This document shows positions 24,487 to 33,733 of a DNA stretch of 41,438 nt, piece by piece. The notes under the pieces are model-generated. The model searched no databases and was not told the DNA's origin. It saw only the letters and a list, made by a program, of their open reading frames with translations. Made by a program: the position numbers and the translations under genes. Source of the DNA: an uncultured Clostridium sp. (GTDB taxonomy: Bacteria > Bacillota > Clostridia > TANB77 > CAG-508); contig USBY01000012.1 in assembly GCA_900553015.1 (NCBI GenBank), forward strand, positions 1 to 41,438, given 5' to 3'. Within the stretch, counting starts at the first letter, position 1; each line of letters starts with the position of its first letter.

Positions 24487-25020
24487 ATGAAAAAAGCAGT
24501 ATCAATTTTATTAATGTTCATAGCTTTCCTTATAATATATTTTTTACAAGTCAATTTTTTTACATGGTTTAACATTGCAGGAGTAATGCCAAATTTATTT
24601 GTAGTATTAATTTTGGTAATAGGCCTATTTGCAGGTAAATATGCAGGAATATCTACAGGAGTTGTTGCAGGATTGTTTTTAGATATATTTATAAGCAAAA
24701 AAATAGGTGTAACTGCAATAACTTTAGGGCTAGTAGGATTTATAGGAGCGTTGTTAGACAAAAATTTTTCTAAAGATAGTAGAATAACACTTGTTTTGAT
24801 GGTTACAATTTTAACTGTACTTTATGAGATATTAAATTATGCTATAAATGCAATAATATTTTCATATTCATTGGAACTTGTGGACTTTTTTATAAAATTA
24901 GTGATAGAAACATTATTTAATATATTAATAACTATAATAATATATCCACTTATTCAAAAATGTGGATATGCGTTGGAAGAAAACTTTAAAGAAACAAAAA
25001 TACTAACAAGATACTTTTAA
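24487..25020 (+). CDS. mreD: Rod shape-determining protein MreD
   Basis: 177 residues with about five transmembrane helices and short loops, usual for MreD. The stretch NLFVVLILVIGLFAGKYAGISTGVVAGLFLDI is the conserved family core (about 34-65). It is a membrane partner in the elongasome. AAAGGAGAG precedes ATG 24487; it lies 16 bases after mreC. Confidence 0.9.
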   Translation: MKKAVSILLMFIAFLIIYFLQVNFFTWFNIAGVMPNLFVVLILVIGLFAGKYAGISTGVVAGLFLDIFISKKIGVTAITLGLVGFIGALLDKNFSKDSRITLVLMVTILTVLYEILNYAINAIIFSYSLELVDFFIKLVIETLFNILITIIIYPLIQKCGYALEENFKETKILTRYF

Positions 25021-25047
25021 AAAAAATGTAAGATTGGAAGTGATTAA

Positions 25048-27132
25048 TTGAGTAAAAAACCAAATATAAAACTTAGATTTAATTTTATAACAACTATTAT
25101 ATATGTAGTAGGAATTATTTTATTGTTACAACTTTTCAATCTACAAATAGTTCATGGTAGTGAATATAGAGAGCAATCTAATACAAGATTAACTCGTGAA
25201 AGTACAATAGAAGCAGATAGGGGGTCAATATTAGATAGATCTGGAAATACTATCGTAGGTAATACAATGGGATTTAGTGTAGATTTATATAAAACTAAAA
25301 TAGATGATAAGACATTAAATCAAACAATTTTAAATGTAATAAATGTATTAGAACAAAATGGTGATTCATATGTGGATGATTTTATAATAGATATAAATCC
25401 ATATGCATTTAATGTTTCTGATGAAAAAGTAGCTAAATTTAAAAAAGATCATGATATAGATGAAAATGCTTCAGCAGAAGAATGTTTTAATGCTATGAAA
25501 GAAGAATACGAAATTGAAAATACAGATGTATCAGAAGCAAGAAAAATAATGGCAATAAGATATGCAATACAAGAAGAAGGATATAGTAGTACAAAGCCTT
25601 TACAAATATCAAGTAATATAAAAAGAGAATCAGCATTAATATTTAACGAGAAATCTTCAGAATTCCCTGGAATAAACGTTGTAGTAGAGCCAGTAAGAAA
25701 TTATGAACAAGGAACAACTGCTTCACATATAGTGGGATATACAGGTAAAATTACATCTAAAGAGCTAGAAACTAGAAAAGATACTTATGACCAAGATGAT
25801 ATCATCGGAAAAAACGGAATAGAATCTGCTTTTGAAGAATACTTAAAAGGTGAAGATGGTATAAAACAATTGGATATGAGCGTTGATGGAACAGTACAAG
25901 AAGAATATACAACGAAAGAAGCTGTTAAAGGGTCAGATGTTGTGTTAACTATAGATTTAAATTTACAAAAAGTAACAGAACAAGCATTGGCAAATACTAT
26001 AAACAAAATAAATAGTGGTGGATATTCTCAACAATATGATACAAATTCTGGAGCAGCAGTAGTAATGGAAGTTAAAACAGGAAAAATATTGGCAATGGCA
26101 AGTTATCCAACATATAACCCACAAGATTTTGTTGGTACAATATCTACAGAAAAGTGGAATGAATATAATAATAATCCAGATTTACCACTAATGAATAAAA
26201 CTATTCAATCAGCATATGCACCAGGTTCAATATTTAAAATGGTAACAGCAATTGCTGGGTTAGAGTCAGGCGTAGTTACTACTACAGAAAGAGTAAATGA
26301 TACTGGAACATTTTATCAATATAATAGTAGTTGGCATTGCTGGCAAAGAGGTGGACATGGATGGCTTAACATTACAGGTGCAATAGAAAAATCGTGTAAC
26401 TACTTCTTCTACACGATTGGAACAAGAATGGATATAGATACATTAGCAAAATATGCTAGATATTTTGGATTAGGGGTAAAAACAGGTGTAGAATTGCCAA
26501 GTGAAGTATCTGGAACAGTAGCTTCTAGGGAAGCAGCAGGAAAAAGAGGTTGGTACCCAGGTGATATGATGTCTGCTGTTATTGGACAAAGTTACAATGC
26601 GTTTACACCATTACAAATGGCGAAATATATAAGTATGGTAGCAAATGGAGGAAACAAAATAACACCAACAATAGTTGAATCTGTTATAAGAGCCGATGGA
26701 ACAGAAGTACCAAAAGAAGAAGTAGAACAGACTATAAAAGAAAAATTAGGAATAACAGATGATGGGACAGAAGATTTAACAATTTCTCAAACAAGTATAG
26801 ATGTTGTTAAAGAAGGAATGCGTTCAGTTACTTCAGACGAATCAGGTACAGCTTATAGTGTATTTAAGAATTTCCCAATAGAAGTTGGAGGAAAAACAGG
26901 TTCTGCAGAAACTGAAAGTGGAGCTAATAATGGAAAAACTAATGCTTGGTTTGCTGGATTTGCACCATATGATGATCCAGAAATTGCAGTAGTAGTATTT
27001 GTAGAAAATGGTGGACATGGTTGGTATACAGGAGAAACTGTTAGAGAAATAATGGAACAATATTTTGGAATGAATACTACACAAGTTCAAGAAGATATGA
27101 CACAAGCACCTTATGTAGAAACATATAGATAA
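25048..27132 (+). CDS. mrdA: Penicillin-binding protein 2 (elongasome transpeptidase)
   Basis: 694 residues, class B PBP. An N-terminal transmembrane helix (about 13-32) is followed by the dimerisation domain and a transpeptidase domain with the three active-site motifs: SIFK (Ser394-Lys397) in APGSIFKM, SCN (449-451) and KTG (616-618) in GGKTGSAET. It cross-links lateral-wall peptidoglycan with RodA. The start is TTG 25048, preceded by GGAAGTG at a suitable distance; there is no in-frame ATG near that would keep the N-terminal helix. The final gene before minC in the operon. Confidence 0.95.
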   Translation: MSKKPNIKLRFNFITTIIYVVGIILLLQLFNLQIVHGSEYREQSNTRLTRESTIEADRGSILDRSGNTIVGNTMGFSVDLYKTKIDDKTLNQTILNVINVLEQNGDSYVDDFIIDINPYAFNVSDEKVAKFKKDHDIDENASAEECFNAMKEEYEIENTDVSEARKIMAIRYAIQEEGYSSTKPLQISSNIKRESALIFNEKSSEFPGINVVVEPVRNYEQGTTASHIVGYTGKITSKELETRKDTYDQDDIIGKNGIESAFEEYLKGEDGIKQLDMSVDGTVQEEYTTKEAVKGSDVVLTIDLNLQKVTEQALANTINKINSGGYSQQYDTNSGAAVVMEVKTGKILAMASYPTYNPQDFVGTISTEKWNEYNNNPDLPLMNKTIQSAYAPGSIFKMVTAIAGLESGVVTTTERVNDTGTFYQYNSSWHCWQRGGHGWLNITGAIEKSCNYFFYTIGTRMDIDTLAKYARYFGLGVKTGVELPSEVSGTVASREAAGKRGWYPGDMMSAVIGQSYNAFTPLQMAKYISMVANGGNKITPTIVESVIRADGTEVPKEEVEQTIKEKLGITDDGTEDLTISQTSIDVVKEGMRSVTSDESGTAYSVFKNFPIEVGGKTGSAETESGANNGKTNAWFAGFAPYDDPEIAVVVFVENGGHGWYTGETVREIMEQYFGMNTTQVQEDMTQAPYVETYR

Positions 27133-27151
27133 TAAGGAAAGGAAGTTTAAT

Positions 27152-27772
27152 ATGGCACAGTATATAACAATAAATTTAAAAAAAGATGTAATCGTCATGA
27201 AATTAAGTGAAAAGGCTACTCAAGCAGATACTATTAAAAGTTTAAAAAAGAAATTACCAGAACTTAAAAAATTATATCAACAAGAAAAAACTCCAATATT
27301 TGTAACAGGAAGAATTCTAAAAAACAAAGAATTAAAAGAAATTCAAGACTTAATTAAAAAGAGTATTAATGTAGAAGTTGAATTCGATACACCTAAAGCC
27401 CTAGGGCTAAACGAAATACGAAGAACATATAATAGAGATGTAGAAATTTCAGAGTCTAAAATTCATAGAGGGTCATTAAGATCTGGACAACGTTTAGAAT
27501 ATGAAGGAACTTTAATAGTATTAGGCGATGTAAATGACGGAGCAGAAGTAATTGCTGGAGATAATGTTGTAGTTGTAGGTAACTTAAGAGGATTAGCTCA
27601 TGCTGGTGCCAAAGGAAATAAACAAGCTATAGTTGCAGCACATAGAATAGATACACATCAACTTAGAATTGCAAATATTATAAAGGAACTAGTAAAAGAC
27701 GATGATGCGTACAATGTTGCATACACATATGCTTATGTTCATGAAAATGGAAGAGAAATAGTTTTAGAATAA
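27152..27772 (+). CDS. minC: Septum site-determining protein MinC
   Basis: 206 residues. The N-terminal domain (1-95) blocks FtsZ polymerisation and the C-terminal beta-helix domain (about 105-205, GSLRSGQRLEYEGTLIVLGDVNDGAEVIAGDNVVVVGNLRGLAHAG) dimerises and binds MinD. The RSGQ motif needed for MinD contact is present. GGAAAGGAAG precedes ATG 27152. It is the last gene of the mre operon: a strong terminator follows, and neither minD nor minE is next to it. Confidence 0.95.
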   Translation: MAQYITINLKKDVIVMKLSEKATQADTIKSLKKKLPELKKLYQQEKTPIFVTGRILKNKELKEIQDLIKKSINVEVEFDTPKALGLNEIRRTYNRDVEISESKIHRGSLRSGQRLEYEGTLIVLGDVNDGAEVIAGDNVVVVGNLRGLAHAGAKGNKQAIVAAHRIDTHQLRIANIIKELVKDDDAYNVAYTYAYVHENGREIVLE

Positions 27773-27778
27773 ATATAG

Positions 27779-27824
27779 GAAAGAATGTACTAAAATAAGA
27801 AATTATATAGTACATTCTTTTTTT
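27779..27824 (+). terminator. Terminator after minC
   Basis: AAGAATGTACTA (27781-27792) pairs perfectly with TAGTACATTCTT (27808-27819), followed by a long T run. Confidence 0.88.
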
Positions 27825-27841
27825 GATAAATTGTGGATAAA

Positions 27842-28114
27842 TCAATTTAAAAGTAACAATAACAAACAGATTATTAACTCATTATCTTTAATTTGTTCTT
27901 TATATAAAATGAATATAATAAATAATATTATTAAATCATCCACATATAATTTTATACCTAAAATGTTAATACAAGCAGATAAATCTGTATCGTTAGAAGA
28001 CTCTGTAGAATTGTCGGAATCTTTTTTGTACACTGCTTTATTAGAACTTATATTTTTAGGTTTACGAATAGAATTTTTATAATAATTGGAATATGGAGGA
28101 GGAAAATTATACAT
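27842..28114 (-). CDS. Small protein with hydrophobic acidic C-terminus, function unknown
   Basis: 90 residues from ATG 28114. The N-terminus is Asn/Tyr/Pro-rich (MYNFPPPYSNYY), the middle Ser/Asp/Asn-rich, and the C-terminal third is hydrophobic with acidic residues (LYVDDLIILFIIFILYKEQ, then DNELIICLLLLLLN). Such DD-x-hydrophobic endings occur in small proteins of spore formers that I recall but cannot name. A GGTG site six bases ahead favours ATG 28114 over the ATG at 28129. It overlaps the gene before it by eight bases, so translation is coupled. It is the only gene in the window ending in TGA. Third gene of a minus-strand trio. Confidence 0.65.
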   Translation of the reverse strand: MYNFPPPYSNYYKNSIRKPKNISSNKAVYKKDSDNSTESSNDTDLSACINILGIKLYVDDLIILFIIFILYKEQIKDNELIICLLLLLLN

Positions 28115-28463
28115 TTTTATCACCATCATTTTTAAACATTTCTAATAATGGAGCCATATTTAACAATTTCATATATTGGTCTAATTTAGTTTGTCTACTT
28201 TCCCTAAGATAAGGCTTTAATGCTAATAACAAATTAGAACGCTTATCATTATGAGAAGAATTTATTTTATCCATCATTTCTTTAATCTTTAACATAGTAT
28301 TTATATCTATATTGTTGGCTGAAGTGCTTTCAGAAGAAGACGAGTCATTAGAAGGTGATGACTTGTCAGTAGACTTTAGACTGCTTAAAAGATCATTAAC
28401 TTTATTCATATCTATATTGCTATTAGAAAAATTCTTAATTAAATCTGATAAATCATCACTCAT
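28107..28463 (-). CDS. Small helical protein of possible sporulation-linked family
   Basis: 118 residues. The N-terminal helix (SDLIKNFSNSNIDMNKVNDLLSSL) is followed by a Ser-rich linker (about 33-52) and a C-terminal helical part NDKRSNLLLALKPYLRESRQTKLDQYMKLLNM. The last block, of the form R-x-N-LLLALKPYLR-x-x-R-x-x-K-x-D-x-Y-x-K, is one I associate with small hypothetical proteins in Clostridia, but I cannot assign a function. Good GGAGG ribosome binding site before ATG 28463. It is the middle gene of the trio, with its neighbours on both sides. The N-terminal helix resembles the 49-residue protein upstream. Confidence 0.75.
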   Translation of the reverse strand: MSDDLSDLIKNFSNSNIDMNKVNDLLSSLKSTDKSSPSNDSSSSESTSANNIDINTMLKIKEMMDKINSSHNDKRSNLLLALKPYLRESRQTKLDQYMKLLNMAPLLEMFKNDGDKNV

Positions 28464-28523
28464 AATAACCTCCTATACTTAGCTTCGTATATAACCTATA
28501 GACACCAAAGAGTTGGGGCAGGC

Positions 28524-28673
28524 TTAATTTAAATTGTTTTTTAAATTTTTTATGATTTCATCTTTATTTTCGGATTTCATAATTTTATTTGCAATTTCCA
28601 TACTTTTTTCTAAATCCTTTTTATCTACTTTAGATAACATATTCATCAGTTTTGCCATATCTAAATTACCCAT
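28524..28673 (-). CDS. 49-residue helical protein, first gene of the minus-strand trio
   Basis: 49 residues, too short for many gene finders. Sequence MGNLDMAKLMNMLSKVDK, then KDLEKSMEIANKIMKSENK and an Asn/Lys-rich end. AGAGGTGAT lies four bases ahead of the ATG at 28673 (minus strand), a strong ribosome binding site, and the codon use matches its neighbours. It is predicted to be one or two amphipathic helices. The pattern MAKLMNMLSKVDKKD recalls MNKVNDLLSSLKSTDK in the next gene, so the two may share a helical module. Function unknown. Confidence 0.7.
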   Translation of the reverse strand: MGNLDMAKLMNMLSKVDKKDLEKSMEIANKIMKSENKDEIIKNLKNNLN

Positions 28674-28842
28674 ACAAATCACCTCTAAATATATATATGA
28701 ATTTTGTTATATTATTATATTAAAAACAAGAAAAAATCGTGACTTTTAAAAAAAATTATTTTTTGAAAGATAAGCTTCCGTTAAAGTAAAAGATAAAAAA
28801 TGAAGAAATTTACATAAAAATATTACAAATGTGAGAAAACCA

Positions 28843-28871
28843 TTGAAAAATAAGGAAAAAAAGTATATAAT
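28843..28871 (+). promoter_or_regulatory. Sigma-A promoter of the surface-protein genes
   Basis: TTGAAA (28843-28848), 17-base spacer, TATAAT (28866-28871), 38 bases before ATG 28910. The interval from 28674 to here holds this promoter and presumably a divergent one for the minus-strand trio; I see nothing else in it. Confidence 0.75.
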
Positions 28872-28909
28872 ATTATTATATGGGATTATTATTTTTTTAG
28901 GAGGAGAAT

Positions 28910-31900
28910 ATGAAAAGAGAGGTTGTTAATAAGTTAATAGCAGCAATCGCAGTAGTTTGTTTACTTATGACTTATGTGTCTACGTTAACAAATTCAGTTT
29001 ATGCTGCCTATGAAGAGTTAGAAAAACAAGGTATTGTATCAAATAACAAAAATATAGAATTTGATGCATACTTTAAACCAGATGGAACAAATAAACACAG
29101 TATGGATGCAGAGATATCTGCAGAACAAAAATTATATGTAAAGGTAAATGTAAAAAATGCAGGTTACCTAGAGAATGCAACAATTTCATTCGAAAATCCA
29201 AACTTTTCGATTTCAAAAGCTTTCGCTCAATCAGAAAATGTAAAATCAGTTGATTACGACAATAATCAAATAACATTAAACCAAATAGAAAGCGGAAAAG
29301 AAGTTGAAATAGAAATACCTGTTAACTTTGTAAGAAATGATAATATGGATTTAACATATTTTTCTAGAGAAACAAAATTAAACTTAACAGGAACATACTA
29401 TGATGAGAATGAAAAAGAAAGAAACATAAAATCTGATATTAATATCAGGTTAAATTGGACTGCAACACCAAAAGCAACATTAAACGAAGATGTTATAAAA
29501 TATGGTGCTTATAATAGCAATGTGTATATGCAAACAGTACTAACAAGTACATTAGAAGGTAATTCGCTTCCAGTAGAAATGACAAAGATAGAAGTTACAG
29601 CACCAAAAATTGCAAATAAAAAACCAACAGAAGTAAGAATATTTGCAAATACACCAGCAACAAATGGTGCAGAATTTACAAAAGATATGTGGTCTTATAA
29701 TAAAGACACCGGAATTTTAGAAATTAATTTAGAAAATAAAGAAAATAATAATCAAGTTAATTGGAAACAAGGAGAAGATAGATTCTACATAACTTATATT
29801 TATGCAGATGTAACAGCTGAGGCAACTGTAGTTACCTTGAATGCAAATTCAAATATTAAAACATATGTAACAGCTCAAGATGTTACAGCAAATGTTCAAA
29901 AGAATGTGGAATTAAAAGGTAATATTAGTACAGTAGTGGATACAGAAGTATCTGCAACATCAGAAATTTATAAAGGATACATGTATGCAAATAACAAATA
30001 CGAAACAGAATATGCATCAACAATATCAGCTAATATAGCATATATAGATGCTGTAGATAAATTAGTTATAAATGAAAACAATGCAACATTTGTTACAGCA
30101 AATGGGGCTACAATGCAAGCAGGAAACAACATGTACTATAAATCTATAGGTATTAACAAAGCTGTATTTGATAAAATTTTAGGACAAAATGGTAATATAC
30201 AAATTTATGACCAAAATGAAAACAGAGTAGCTGGAATAGATAAAAACACAGCAGTAGATGCAAATGGCAATATGGTAATTACAATAAATAATCAAGATGT
30301 TATAGCTTTAAGAATAGAAACAACAAAACCAGAAACAGAAGGAATTATAACATTTAATATTAATAAAGCAGTAAAAGCCACAACAAACTTATCTAGAGCT
30401 ACAATAACAAGTATCCAAAGAATTGATACAGCAGTTTCTGGAAATATCGTAAGTTCAGATATGGTAACAGAAATGGCTACAAAAACAGAAACAACAAACT
30501 TAAAAGAAACAGCAACAAAAGCAGAATTATATATAAATAATACAAATTTAACAACAACAGCAAAAAATGAAAATGTAGAAATCAAAGCAATATTAAAATC
30601 AAATGATTATACATGTGATTTATATAGTAATCCAACAGTTTTAATTACTTTACCAAGTGAAATAGAAACATTAGAAATAAAAACAATTAATTTACTATAC
30701 AATGAAAATATTCAAATATCTTCATATGATGTAGTAACAGATAATAATGGAAATAAAGTAATTAGAATATATATGCAAGGAGAACAAACAGAATTTGTTA
30801 CAGATATAAGTAAAGGTATTAATGTTGTAATAAACACAGACATTACATTAAGAAAAACAGCAGCAAGTACAACCCAAAATGCTACTTTAAAAGTAACAAA
30901 TGATAAAGCAATCCAATATGAAAATGATGGAATTGCTACAGTTCCAATGAATATATATGCACCACAAGGTGTGGTATTACTAAGTAGTGTAGCTAACTTT
31001 AGTAATGACAATGAAGAAATAGTTTCTTTACCAAATAAAGAACAAGCTGGAAAAATAGATATTAAATCAAACGCAAAAAATATAACAATGAAAGCAACAG
31101 TAGTAAACAATTATGGTAAAGATATTAAAAATCCAAAAATATTAGGAAGATTACCATTCCAAGGAAACAAAAAGACTGATGGAACAGAATTAGGATCAAC
31201 AGTAGATACTATATTAACATCAGGACTTACAGTTTCAGGAGTAGCTAATAATCCATATACTGTATATTATAGTGAAAATGGTGATGCAACAGCAGATTTA
31301 AATAATGCAGCAAATGGTTGGACACAAAATGTAACTGATGCATCAAAAATAAAATCATATTTAGTAGTATTTAATGATTATGTAATGCCACAAGCAACAT
31401 CTTTTGATATGGCATACAATGTACAAGTACCAGAAAACTTATCACATAATGAAAATGCATTTGGTACATATACAGTTTATTATGAAGAAGATGAAAATTC
31501 ACAAACAATAGCAAAAGAAACAATAGCTCCAACAGTTGGTGTATCTACAGGAAAAGGACCAGAATTAAAAGCTGAAATATATACAAATGTAGATAGTACA
31601 GCATCAACAGAAGATGTTATGGAATATAAAATAACAGTAAGAAATGATGGTGAGGTAGCAGCAGAAAATGCAAAAGTAACTGTAAACTTACCAGACATGG
31701 TAGATTATGCAGAATATATAGAAGAACCTATGGGTAATAGATATGAAGCAAGACCTGACCAAAGAACATTAGAACTTTCAGTAGGAAATCTTGGAGTAGG
31801 AGAAAGTAAAGAAGTTTCATTTACAATAATGGCAAATAAAGAAGGAACATTTAAATTAGACTTTATACTTTCTGCAGACAACTTAGAAAAATCAGAACAA

Positions 31901-33715
31901 GTATCAACAGCAGAAGTACAAGTATCACAAGCAAGTTTCTATATTGAATTTACAACACCAACTCAAGATAATGTTGGTCTAGGAAGTCAAATTGAATACT
32001 ATGTTAACATATCAAATGTAACAGACAAGAAGATAGATGATGTAGTAGCAACAATTAACTTACCAGATAATGTTGAATATGTAGAAGCTTTCAGACAAGA
32101 ATATGGTGGAGATAATCAATCAACAGAAGATGTAAAATATGACGAAAAGAATAGAAAAGTTACATTTAATGTTGGTGATATAGAAGCAAATGCAGCAGCA
32201 GAATATAACTTCATATTAAGAGTAAAAACAACAAAACAAGAAGACGTAAATATGCAAGTTGTAGTAAAAGGTAAAGATACAAGCGAACAAAGAAGTTCAA
32301 TTATAATCCATTCAACAGGAGACAATAAACTAGAAATAACAAAAGGAACAGATATAACAGAAGAATATTTACAAATTGGAGATGTTGTAACATATACAAT
32401 AAAAGCTAAAAATGTAAGCTCAGGAGTTATTAAGAATGTAAGAATTGCTGCAACAATTCCAGACAATTTAAAATACTTAAATACAACATATTATCTAGAT
32501 GATAAAGAAATGTTTAATGGATATTTATTAGAAAATAAAGTTTCAGAAGCTACATTAGACCTAGATGCAGGACAAACATTTACATTTGTAGTAAGAGCAG
32601 CAGTAAATAAAATGATAGATACATCAAAAGAAGAAGAGGATGCAAATGTAGATATAGAAGTATCAGGAGATGGAACTGAGGATTATAAAGACGAGATTAA
32701 AAATACAATAGAGAATGACAATGTACAAAATTCTAATACTTATAGAATATCTGGTGTAGTATGGTTTGATGAAAACAGAAATGGTACAAGAGATTCTGGA
32801 GAACAATTACTTTCTGGAATACCAGTAACAATTGTAGATGCAGAAACAGGTAAAGCAGTAAAAAATTCAAACGGTAACGAAATAAGTGCTACAACAGATG
32901 ATAAGGGTGAATATATATTAAGCGATTTAATCCAAGGTCAATATATTGTTAAATTTAATTATGACAATTCACAATATGCAATTACAGAATATAGAAAACA
33001 AGGAATAGATGAAACAATAAACTCAGATGCAATTAATACAACAGAAAATAATGGTGTAGCAATTACAGATAGTTTAACAATTACAGATACAAGTATGAGC
33101 AATATAGACTTAGGTTTAACAACAAAAGGAATATTCGATTTATCATTAAATAAAACATTAACACAAATTCAAATGGCAGATGGAAAAACAACAAAATCTG
33201 TAGAATTTGACAACAAGAAATTAGGAAAAATTGAAGTTGACGGAAAACGTATAAATAGTACAAACCTAGTAATAGAATACACAATGACAATTACAAACAA
33301 TGGTAATGTAGCTGGATATGCTAAAAAGATAGTTGACTACTTACCAAGCGAATTAGAATTTAGTTCTAACTTAAATGAAGATTGGTATGCTTCTGGAGAT
33401 ACAGTAGTTTGTACAGCATTAGAAAATGAAATAATAAACCCAGGTGAATCTAAAGAAGTTAAATTAGTATTAACTAAAAAGATGGACGAAAACGGAACAG
33501 GAACAGTAACAAACAAAGCAGAAATTACAGAAACATATAACGATCAAGGTTTATTAGATGAAAAATCAACAGAAGACGATACAAATTCTTCAGCAAACGT
33601 AATTATAGGTATTAAAACTGGTGGACCAGTAACATATATAGTATTAACATTAACAATATTAGCAATAGCAGCATGTGGAGCTTATATAATAAATAAAAAA
33701 GTGTTAAAAGTGTAA
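28910..33715 (+). CDS. Giant surface protein with DUF11-like repeats and an SdrD_B domain
   Basis: 1601 residues. The signal peptide (MKREVVNKLIAAIAVVCLLM ... SVYA, about 1-33) is followed by a long region of beta-sandwich-like modules of unknown family (about 40-880). Three DUF11-like repeats start near 884 (DVMEYKITVRNDGEVAAENAKV), 1007 and 1140, an SdrD_B/CnaB-like domain spans about 1277-1390 (SGVVWFDENRNGTRDSGEQLLSGIPVTI), and one more DUF11-like module follows before the C-terminal helix (about 1570-1592) and a basic tail. It is probably displayed on the cell surface as an adhesin or stalk. GIKTGGP just before the helix could be a degenerate sorting signal; there is no LPxTG. Strong AGGAGGAG precedes ATG 28910. 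A second surface protein follows 18 bases later. Confidence 0.88.
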   Translation: MKREVVNKLIAAIAVVCLLMTYVSTLTNSVYAAYEELEKQGIVSNNKNIEFDAYFKPDGTNKHSMDAEISAEQKLYVKVNVKNAGYLENATISFENPNFSISKAFAQSENVKSVDYDNNQITLNQIESGKEVEIEIPVNFVRNDNMDLTYFSRETKLNLTGTYYDENEKERNIKSDINIRLNWTATPKATLNEDVIKYGAYNSNVYMQTVLTSTLEGNSLPVEMTKIEVTAPKIANKKPTEVRIFANTPATNGAEFTKDMWSYNKDTGILEINLENKENNNQVNWKQGEDRFYITYIYADVTAEATVVTLNANSNIKTYVTAQDVTANVQKNVELKGNISTVVDTEVSATSEIYKGYMYANNKYETEYASTISANIAYIDAVDKLVINENNATFVTANGATMQAGNNMYYKSIGINKAVFDKILGQNGNIQIYDQNENRVAGIDKNTAVDANGNMVITINNQDVIALRIETTKPETEGIITFNINKAVKATTNLSRATITSIQRIDTAVSGNIVSSDMVTEMATKTETTNLKETATKAELYINNTNLTTTAKNENVEIKAILKSNDYTCDLYSNPTVLITLPSEIETLEIKTINLLYNENIQISSYDVVTDNNGNKVIRIYMQGEQTEFVTDISKGINVVINTDITLRKTAASTTQNATLKVTNDKAIQYENDGIATVPMNIYAPQGVVLLSSVANFSNDNEEIVSLPNKEQAGKIDIKSNAKNITMKATVVNNYGKDIKNPKILGRLPFQGNKKTDGTELGSTVDTILTSGLTVSGVANNPYTVYYSENGDATADLNNAANGWTQNVTDASKIKSYLVVFNDYVMPQATSFDMAYNVQVPENLSHNENAFGTYTVYYEEDENSQTIAKETIAPTVGVSTGKGPELKAEIYTNVDSTASTEDVMEYKITVRNDGEVAAENAKVTVNLPDMVDYAEYIEEPMGNRYEARPDQRTLELSVGNLGVGESKEVSFTIMANKEGTFKLDFILSADNLEKSEQVSTAEVQVSQASFYIEFTTPTQDNVGLGSQIEYYVNISNVTDKKIDDVVATINLPDNVEYVEAFRQEYGGDNQSTEDVKYDEKNRKVTFNVGDIEANAAAEYNFILRVKTTKQEDVNMQVVVKGKDTSEQRSSIIIHSTGDNKLEITKGTDITEEYLQIGDVVTYTIKAKNVSSGVIKNVRIAATIPDNLKYLNTTYYLDDKEMFNGYLLENKVSEATLDLDAGQTFTFVVRAAVNKMIDTSKEEEDANVDIEVSGDGTEDYKDEIKNTIENDNVQNSNTYRISGVVWFDENRNGTRDSGEQLLSGIPVTIVDAETGKAVKNSNGNEISATTDDKGEYILSDLIQGQYIVKFNYDNSQYAITEYRKQGIDETINSDAINTTENNGVAITDSLTITDTSMSNIDLGLTTKGIFDLSLNKTLTQIQMADGKTTKSVEFDNKKLGKIEVDGKRINSTNLVIEYTMTITNNGNVAGYAKKIVDYLPSELEFSSNLNEDWYASGDTVVCTALENEIINPGESKEVKLVLTKKMDENGTGTVTNKAEITETYNDQGLLDEKSTEDDTNSSANVIIGIKTGGPVTYIVLTLTILAIAACGAYIINKKVLKV

Positions 33716-33733
33716 GAAAGGAGGATGGGAAAT

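Noticed and set aside
28534..28749. Plus-strand frame of 71 codons
   Set aside because: It lies on the reverse strand of the 49-residue gene, which has a far better ribosome binding site and normal composition.
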